Below are positions 6,323-9,720 of a DNA stretch of 9,720 nucleotides, one piece after another. Numbering within the stretch: position 1 is the stretch's first letter; every line of letters begins with the position of its first letter. Below the pieces are notes generated by a model. The model was not told where the DNA came from. It did no database searches and was given only the letters and a program-made list of their open reading frames with translations. The stretch spans positions 1 to 9,720 of the forward strand of contig CAYWIE010000064.1 in the NCBI GenBank assembly GCA_964458275.1, given 5' to 3'. This DNA is from HGM04593 sp964458275. GTDB taxonomy: Bacteria > Bacteroidota > Bacteroidia > Bacteroidales > Bacteroidaceae. Made by a program: the position numbers and the translations under genes.

Positions 6323-7027
6323 TCAATTATTGCATTTTCTGTATTTAGGCATAATGTCGTATGTAAGGAACAGGGCAAAGAACGAATAGGTATCCTTGTT
6401 CTTCATTCCACTGCTCTTTATCCCTAACGGGTCGTCCAACGTTGGCGTCGTCTCGGAACTTACATCCAGCTTGTCGCTCATGCTGAAACGAAAAGAGAGC
6501 TCACAGCCTACATTGAGGCGGTCGGCTATCTTGTATTTCAATCCCGCGCCTATCGGGAAGTTTACCGTAAAGACATTATCCACAGGCTCCGGTGCGAATG
6601 TAAAGCCCATACCCATAAATATATATGGGGTGAAGCGATGCAGACGCTTGTAGCCTCCTCCTGAGCCATAGGGGAAGAAGTTGTATTCGAACTGTGCCCC
6701 TAAGTCGTACAGCGTACGCGAAAAGTCTATCTTCGTATCGCCCGGTATGTGGTACTCGCTATCCTTATTGGAGCCTGTGATTCTTGCTATCGCAAGGTTT
6801 CCTTTCACTGCCATACGCGGATTGAAGTTGTATTTTGCAACGGCTCCGCCCATTAGCGACATATCACTGAAAAGCCCGGTTAAGTTGGCATCGCCAAGAT
6901 AGTAGCTGGCGCCTGCCATTCCGCCAACCTCCATCTTGTATTCGAGGTCCTGAGCGCGCAAACTGCATGGGAGCGCCAACAGCACTCCTGCAACAAACAG
7001 AGACCTAAGCACGCGGAGGATATTCAT
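6323..7027 (-). CDS. DUF6089 family outer-membrane beta-barrel protein (PorG-like)
   Basis: A 234-residue exported protein with signal peptide MNILRVLRSLFVAGVLLALPC...RAQ. It then alternates strands typical of a small outer-membrane barrel: MEVGGMAGASYYLGDAN, AVAKYNFNPRMAVKG, LGAQFEYNFFPYG, FTPYIFMGMGFTF, FPIGAGLKYKI, LNVGCELSFRF. The opening with a Gly-rich strand followed by YLGD is what I know of DUF6089 proteins. This family includes PorG, an outer-membrane part of the type IX secretion system that in Porphyromonas gingivalis lies beside uppS and bamA. Function here is not proven, since no other type IX gene is in the window. The last 40 residues (DDPLGIKSSGMKNKD...) look like a loop followed by a final strand, YSFFALFLTYDI. 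It starts 9 bases after the DUF6242 gene and ends 22 bases before uppS, so it belongs to the same operon. Confidence 0.85.
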   Translation of the reverse strand: MNILRVLRSLFVAGVLLALPCSLRAQDLEYKMEVGGMAGASYYLGDANLTGLFSDMSLMGGAVAKYNFNPRMAVKGNLAIARITGSNKDSEYHIPGDTKIDFSRTLYDLGAQFEYNFFPYGSGGGYKRLHRFTPYIFMGMGFTFAPEPVDNVFTVNFPIGAGLKYKIADRLNVGCELSFRFSMSDKLDVSSETTPTLDDPLGIKSSGMKNKDTYSFFALFLTYDIMPKYRKCNN

Positions 7028-7036
7028 CTGAACCTT

Positions 7037-8416
7037 TTACTTCAAGTCAAACTTATTCATTCGTCCGCGCCATACTGCTCCGCTCTCTCCACCGATAACC
7101 AGCCATATATTCTCGTTATTGTCTACCATTGCCGTAAAGGATGCTTCGGTTGATGCGACCTCAGCCGGGAGCTTCGGGGCATTGACCAGCGTCGGGCTCC
7201 ATGTAAGCCCGTTGTCGCGCGATACATATATGGCACTCAGAGATTCAATCTCCTCGCCGTTCACCACTCCCTTGCCGCCGAAGGCATAGAGTTGCGCATT
7301 GTAAGGCAACACAATGAGGGGGTTAAGCGATGGGCAAAGCTTATCGTTGTATGATGATGGACGGTAGTGGGTCCAACTGCGTTCGGCTGTCAGTTTGCTC
7401 CACACTACCGGCTGTGCATAGGCGGCTTCTGAAGAGCGACCCACAAGCAGATAGCGGTTGATTTTCATATTTGTGCGCAGCGGGTTCACAGAGGATGAGA
7501 GCCCATATATGGGGAAATCGGCAGGCAATGGCTCAACCATTGTAAAGCCCGATGCTGCATCAGTCATATATGCCAATGAATCGTTCACTGCTGCCCACAT
7601 TACATTATCCTCATCGGAAGCGGCAAAGAGTGTAATGAAATTTCTCCCTGCCGAAGTCTCGTTCCACACAAGGGCATCGGTCGAGGTATACAGTTTGCCA
7701 TCAGCCACTACATAGTAATTCCCGCCGAAAAGATTCATTGAGTTCATGTTGGCATTTGCGGGGAAATTGTCCGCCTGGGAGGTTGTCCACTCCGATGCTG
7801 AGGGCAGGACTGCCGTACTGAGCGATACTGTCCCGTTCTCGGCCACTGAAAAAAGCGCGAGATGACCATCTTTTTCGAAAACGCGCATTTCTGCCGGCGC
7901 TGCCACAGGTATTGCCGAAGATTTCACCCAATTAAGCATATCCGGGTCTACTGTGTGGACATTAACCTGTACGGTATATTCGCGCGAATATGAATTATCG
8001 GTAGAGATTATCAATATCCTCGCCGGCTTTGTATAATCTATCGAGTCGGAATTTGAGAAGATACGGTAATTCTCGATGGAATCGGCATAAATATATGCTA
8101 TTCCGTCGCATTTTATATCGGTTACTACACGTGTTATGTCTGTACCTACGGGAAGCGAGTCGCTGTTATATACAAGTCCTCTCTCCTGATCGATGTTGAA
8201 TTGGTATTTCACTCCGGGAGTGATTCTTACGAATGTGCTGTCGCGTCCATCCTCTGTCTTTGTTGTGAAGGTAGTGCTGATGTCTGCAATGGAGAGCGAA
8301 CGCAACAGTGCGTATGGTTCGCGCTTGATGTCAAAATCATCGTCTGCCTCAAAACACGACACAAAAAGCAGTGATACTATTACTATACTTAAATATAATA
8401 AAGGAAACTTTTTCAT
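7037..8416 (-). CDS. DUF6242-type lipoprotein with BNR/Asp-box propeller repeats
   Basis: A predicted lipoprotein of 459 residues. The lipobox LFVSC puts the lipidated residue at Cys21. The bases after it encode FEADDDFD, an acidic patch like the lipoprotein export signal that directs Bacteroidota lipoproteins to the cell surface. Residues about 35-155 look like an all-beta domain ending at EYTVQVNVHT. From about 160 on, short strands recur, with one clear Asp-box at 399-406 (SRDNGLTW) and a degenerate one at 245-251 (STDALVW), as in BNR beta-propellers. I assign it to DUF6242 from this layout and from its place before the DUF6089 gene, 9 bases away. No catalytic residues can be named. It heads the uppS/bamA cluster and so may serve in outer-membrane biogenesis, but that is inference. 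Confidence 0.8.
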   Translation of the reverse strand: MKKFPLLYLSIVIVSLLFVSCFEADDDFDIKREPYALLRSLSIADISTTFTTKTEDGRDSTFVRITPGVKYQFNIDQERGLVYNSDSLPVGTDITRVVTDIKCDGIAYIYADSIENYRIFSNSDSIDYTKPARILIISTDNSYSREYTVQVNVHTVDPDMLNWVKSSAIPVAAPAEMRVFEKDGHLALFSVAENGTVSLSTAVLPSASEWTTSQADNFPANANMNSMNLFGGNYYVVADGKLYTSTDALVWNETSAGRNFITLFAASDEDNVMWAAVNDSLAYMTDAASGFTMVEPLPADFPIYGLSSSVNPLRTNMKINRYLLVGRSSEAAYAQPVVWSKLTAERSWTHYRPSSYNDKLCPSLNPLIVLPYNAQLYAFGGKGVVNGEEIESLSAIYVSRDNGLTWSPTLVNAPKLPAEVASTEASFTAMVDNNENIWLVIGGESGAVWRGRMNKFDLK

Positions 8417-8436
8417 TTTAATAAATATATATGTTT

Positions 8437-8463
8437 GGAACTGCTCAGTTCCCCTTGCAGTTC
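8437..8463 (-). promoter_or_regulatory. Foldable leader with two competing 6-base hairpins
   Basis: In the leader of the DUF6242 gene the minus strand carries GAACTG twice (8463-8458 and 8451-8446) followed by one CAGTTC (8443-8438). Either copy of GAACTG can pair with the single CAGTTC, so the two folds exclude each other. The nearer pairing can extend to GGAACT/AGTTCC with a 4-base loop. The stems are short and may have no function. Confidence 0.3.
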
Positions 8464-8481
8464 AGACTTCCTATCATCCTA

Positions 8482-8489
8482 CAAAAATA
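8482..8489 (-). promoter_or_regulatory. Promoter-like -7 box ahead of the DUF6242-porG-uppS-bamA cluster
   Basis: The minus strand reads TATTTTTG, an exact TAnnTTTG match, 65 bases before the DUF6242 ATG in the 143-base gap after ribD. No good TTTG lies 19-21 bases upstream, so only the -7 half is supported. A start near 8475 would give a leader of about 60 bases that holds the small inverted repeats at 8437-8463. The remaining part of the gap, next to ribD, has only an AT-rich palindrome (8533-8552). Confidence 0.45.
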
Positions 8490-8559
8490 AGCACAATTTT
8501 TGGTATGAATGTAAAAGTTTTCCCTAATTATGGTTTTTTATGAATAAAAAACAGCTGAT

Positions 8560-9627
8560 TTACTTTAAACAGGTGGTAATTTGGTGCCCGAAAGAACTTG
8601 ACATTTCCTTTTTTACGTTTACCGGAACAACCGGAGCTGCAACTCCTTCCTTCAAATAGAGCGAGGGGTTTGTCTCCACACGAATCTCATCCCACATATT
8701 CTTGTCTATAAAACTCTGCAAAAGCCGCGCCCCTCCTTCGACAAGCAGCGAACTTATCTTGTTTGCATAAAGATAGCCTACTATCCCGTCAATAATGTCC
8801 GACGAGAAATCAAGCTCTGCCTGAATCACATTCTCTTTGCTTTTTTCTTTGTCGGGGCGCTGTGTAAATATCACCGTCGGATATTCGCCATCGAAAAGAC
8901 GCAACGATGCCGGCAACGTACCTTCGCGGTCGATGACCATACGCAAGGGGGTGCGTCCCGACCAGTTGCGGACAGTGAGCGAAGGGTTATCGAGAAGCGC
9001 TGTACGTCTGCCTACAAGTATGGCGTCGTGCATGGCACGCATCTTATGCACTGCCATCGCCGAGGCGTTGTTAGAGATTGTCTGCGGCGTGCCGCCCTCG
9101 CGCAGAAGGTCGATAAAGCCGTCGGCTGACTGTGCCCATTTAAGAGTGATGAAAGGGCGCTTGGAGCCATGGAAGGTAAAGAAATGACGGTTCAGCCTAT
9201 ATGCCTGCTCCTCAAGGTATCCAATCCTCACCTCTATGCCGGCTGCACGCATACGCTCTATTCCCCTGCCGCTGACCATAGCGTTGTTGTCGGTTGTGGC
9301 TATAACCACACGCGGAATCCCTGATTTTATTATAAGGTCGGCACAAGGAGGCGTCTTCCCGTAGTGAGAACAAGGCTCAAGGCTTACATATATGGTAGAG
9401 CGCGACAAAAGCCCGCCGTCCTTTACTGAACGTATGGCATTAACCTCGGCATGAGGCTCACCGCAGCGTATGTGATAGCCCTCTCCAATTATCTTGCCAT
9501 CGCAAACTATCACTGCTCCCACCATAGGATTGGGTGAAGTGCTGCCGGCAGCCGCATTTGCAAGCTGCAAGCAACGGGCTATATACATTCTGTCGTCGGG
9601 CATTATTTCCAAATCCATATATTCCAT
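8560..9627 (-). CDS. ribD: Bifunctional riboflavin biosynthesis protein RibD
   Basis: Cytoplasmic enzyme for two successive steps of riboflavin synthesis: deamination of diaminohydroxyphosphoribosylaminopyrimidine, then NADPH-dependent reduction of the ribose side chain. The N-terminal deaminase domain (about 14-150) has the zinc ligands His59 in HAEVNA, Cys86 in PCSHYGKTPPC and Cys95, with catalytic Glu61. The reductase domain (about 155-355) has RPFITLKWAQSADG, the DAILVGRRTALLDNPSLTVR block and LLVEGGARLLQSF. The ATG at 9627 gives 355 residues. ATGs at 9618 and 9603 are also possible, the latter (MPDDRMYIARC) being closest to where the family homology begins. A TTG at 9687 is rejected because it lies in a terminator stem and upstream of the promoter. 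No riboflavin riboswitch is seen in the very short leader. Confidence 0.96.
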   Translation of the reverse strand: MEYMDLEIMPDDRMYIARCLQLANAAAGSTSPNPMVGAVIVCDGKIIGEGYHIRCGEPHAEVNAIRSVKDGGLLSRSTIYVSLEPCSHYGKTPPCADLIIKSGIPRVVIATTDNNAMVSGRGIERMRAAGIEVRIGYLEEQAYRLNRHFFTFHGSKRPFITLKWAQSADGFIDLLREGGTPQTISNNASAMAVHKMRAMHDAILVGRRTALLDNPSLTVRNWSGRTPLRMVIDREGTLPASLRLFDGEYPTVIFTQRPDKEKSKENVIQAELDFSSDIIDGIVGYLYANKISSLLVEGGARLLQSFIDKNMWDEIRVETNPSLYLKEGVAAPVVPVNVKKEMSSSFGHQITTCLK

Positions 9628-9641
9628 TTTCAATGATGTTG

Positions 9642-9673
9642 CAAAATAACAAAAAAAGAAGAGCACATACAAA
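9642..9673 (-). promoter_or_regulatory. Likely Bacteroidota-type promoter for ribD
   Basis: The minus strand has TTTG at 9673-9670, then 20 bases, then TTATTTTG at 9649-9642. The -33 box is exact and the spacing right; the -7 box has one mismatch to TAnnTTTG. Transcription would begin near 9635, leaving 8 to 17 leader bases before the ATGs at 9627 and 9618, or about 30 before the one at 9603. The -33 box begins within the T run of the preceding terminator. Confidence 0.5.
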
Positions 9674-9708
9674 AAAAGTTCCCTCAATTCTGTCGAACTG
9701 AAGGAACT
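9671..9708 (-). terminator. Intrinsic terminator of the gene to the right of the window
   Basis: On the minus strand AGTTCCTTCAGTT (9708-9696), a 6-base loop (9695-9690) and AATTGAGGGAACT (9689-9677) form a 13-pair stem with two G-U pairs. Seven T (9677-9671) follow, the first being part of the stem. This fits a Rho-independent terminator for a minus-strand gene that ends just beyond the right edge. It isolates ribD from upstream transcription. Confidence 0.8.
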
Positions 9709-9720
9709 CTCGAAAAAAAG

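Noticed and set aside
6301..6378. 26-residue N-terminal extension of UppS
   Set aside because: It runs into the end of the DUF6089 gene and lacks family similarity; the ATG at 6300 gives the normal length.
8533..8552. AT-rich palindrome GTTTTTTAT GA ATAAAAAAC downstream of ribD
   Set aside because: Perfect 9-base arms, but only A-T pairs apart from the ends and a 2-base centre; too weak to call a terminator.
1..9720. Search for mobile elements, CRISPR arrays, tRNA genes and toxin-antitoxin pairs
   Set aside because: No spaced repeats, transposase or integrase motifs, cloverleaf sequences or paired small genes were seen; gene order and codon use are uniform across the window.

Overview
The window looks like chromosomal DNA of a member of the Bacteroidales (Bacteroidota). 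The reasons are the gene order itself (DUF6089/PorG-like gene, uppS, bamA, tandem ompH genes, murI), the DUF6242 lipoprotein with an acidic patch after its lipidated cysteine, the lack of clear Shine-Dalgarno sequences, and promoter-like boxes fitting the Bacteroidota -33/-7 pattern (TTTG, 19-21 bases, TAnnTTTG). All eight well-supported genes lie on the minus strand, so transcription runs from right to left. No RNA gene, insertion sequence, integrase, CRISPR array or other mobile element was seen. Nearly all of the window is housekeeping or envelope-biogenesis DNA.

In transcription order from the right edge: an intrinsic terminator (9671-9708) ends an unseen upstream gene and shares bases with the promoter of ribD (riboflavin biosynthesis). 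A 143-base gap with a promoter-like box and a small foldable leader follows. Next is a tightly packed envelope cluster: a DUF6242 lipoprotein, a DUF6089/PorG-like barrel protein, uppS (its stop codon overlaps the bamA start in ATGA), bamA and a first ompH. A good promoter at the end of ompH-1 serves ompH-2, which is closed by a clear intrinsic terminator (1712-1745). After the terminator come ompH-3 and murI, 9 bases apart. Downstream of murI lies a pair of near-identical palindromes, then about 140 bases at the left edge that may hold the start of another minus-strand gene.

The genes make sense together. UppS makes the lipid carrier for peptidoglycan and surface glycans, and MurI makes D-glutamate for peptidoglycan. 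BamA inserts outer-membrane proteins, and the three OmpH/Skp proteins should escort unfolded outer-membrane proteins across the periplasm. The DUF6089 barrel and the DUF6242 lipoprotein are probably envelope proteins of the same programme. No wholly new system is visible. The points most worth a second look are the predicted surface propeller lipoprotein heading the bamA cluster, the three unequal ompH copies split by a promoter and a terminator, a Tyr/Asn-rich insert in the BamA barrel, and a Gly-to-Arg change in the UppS substrate-binding motif.
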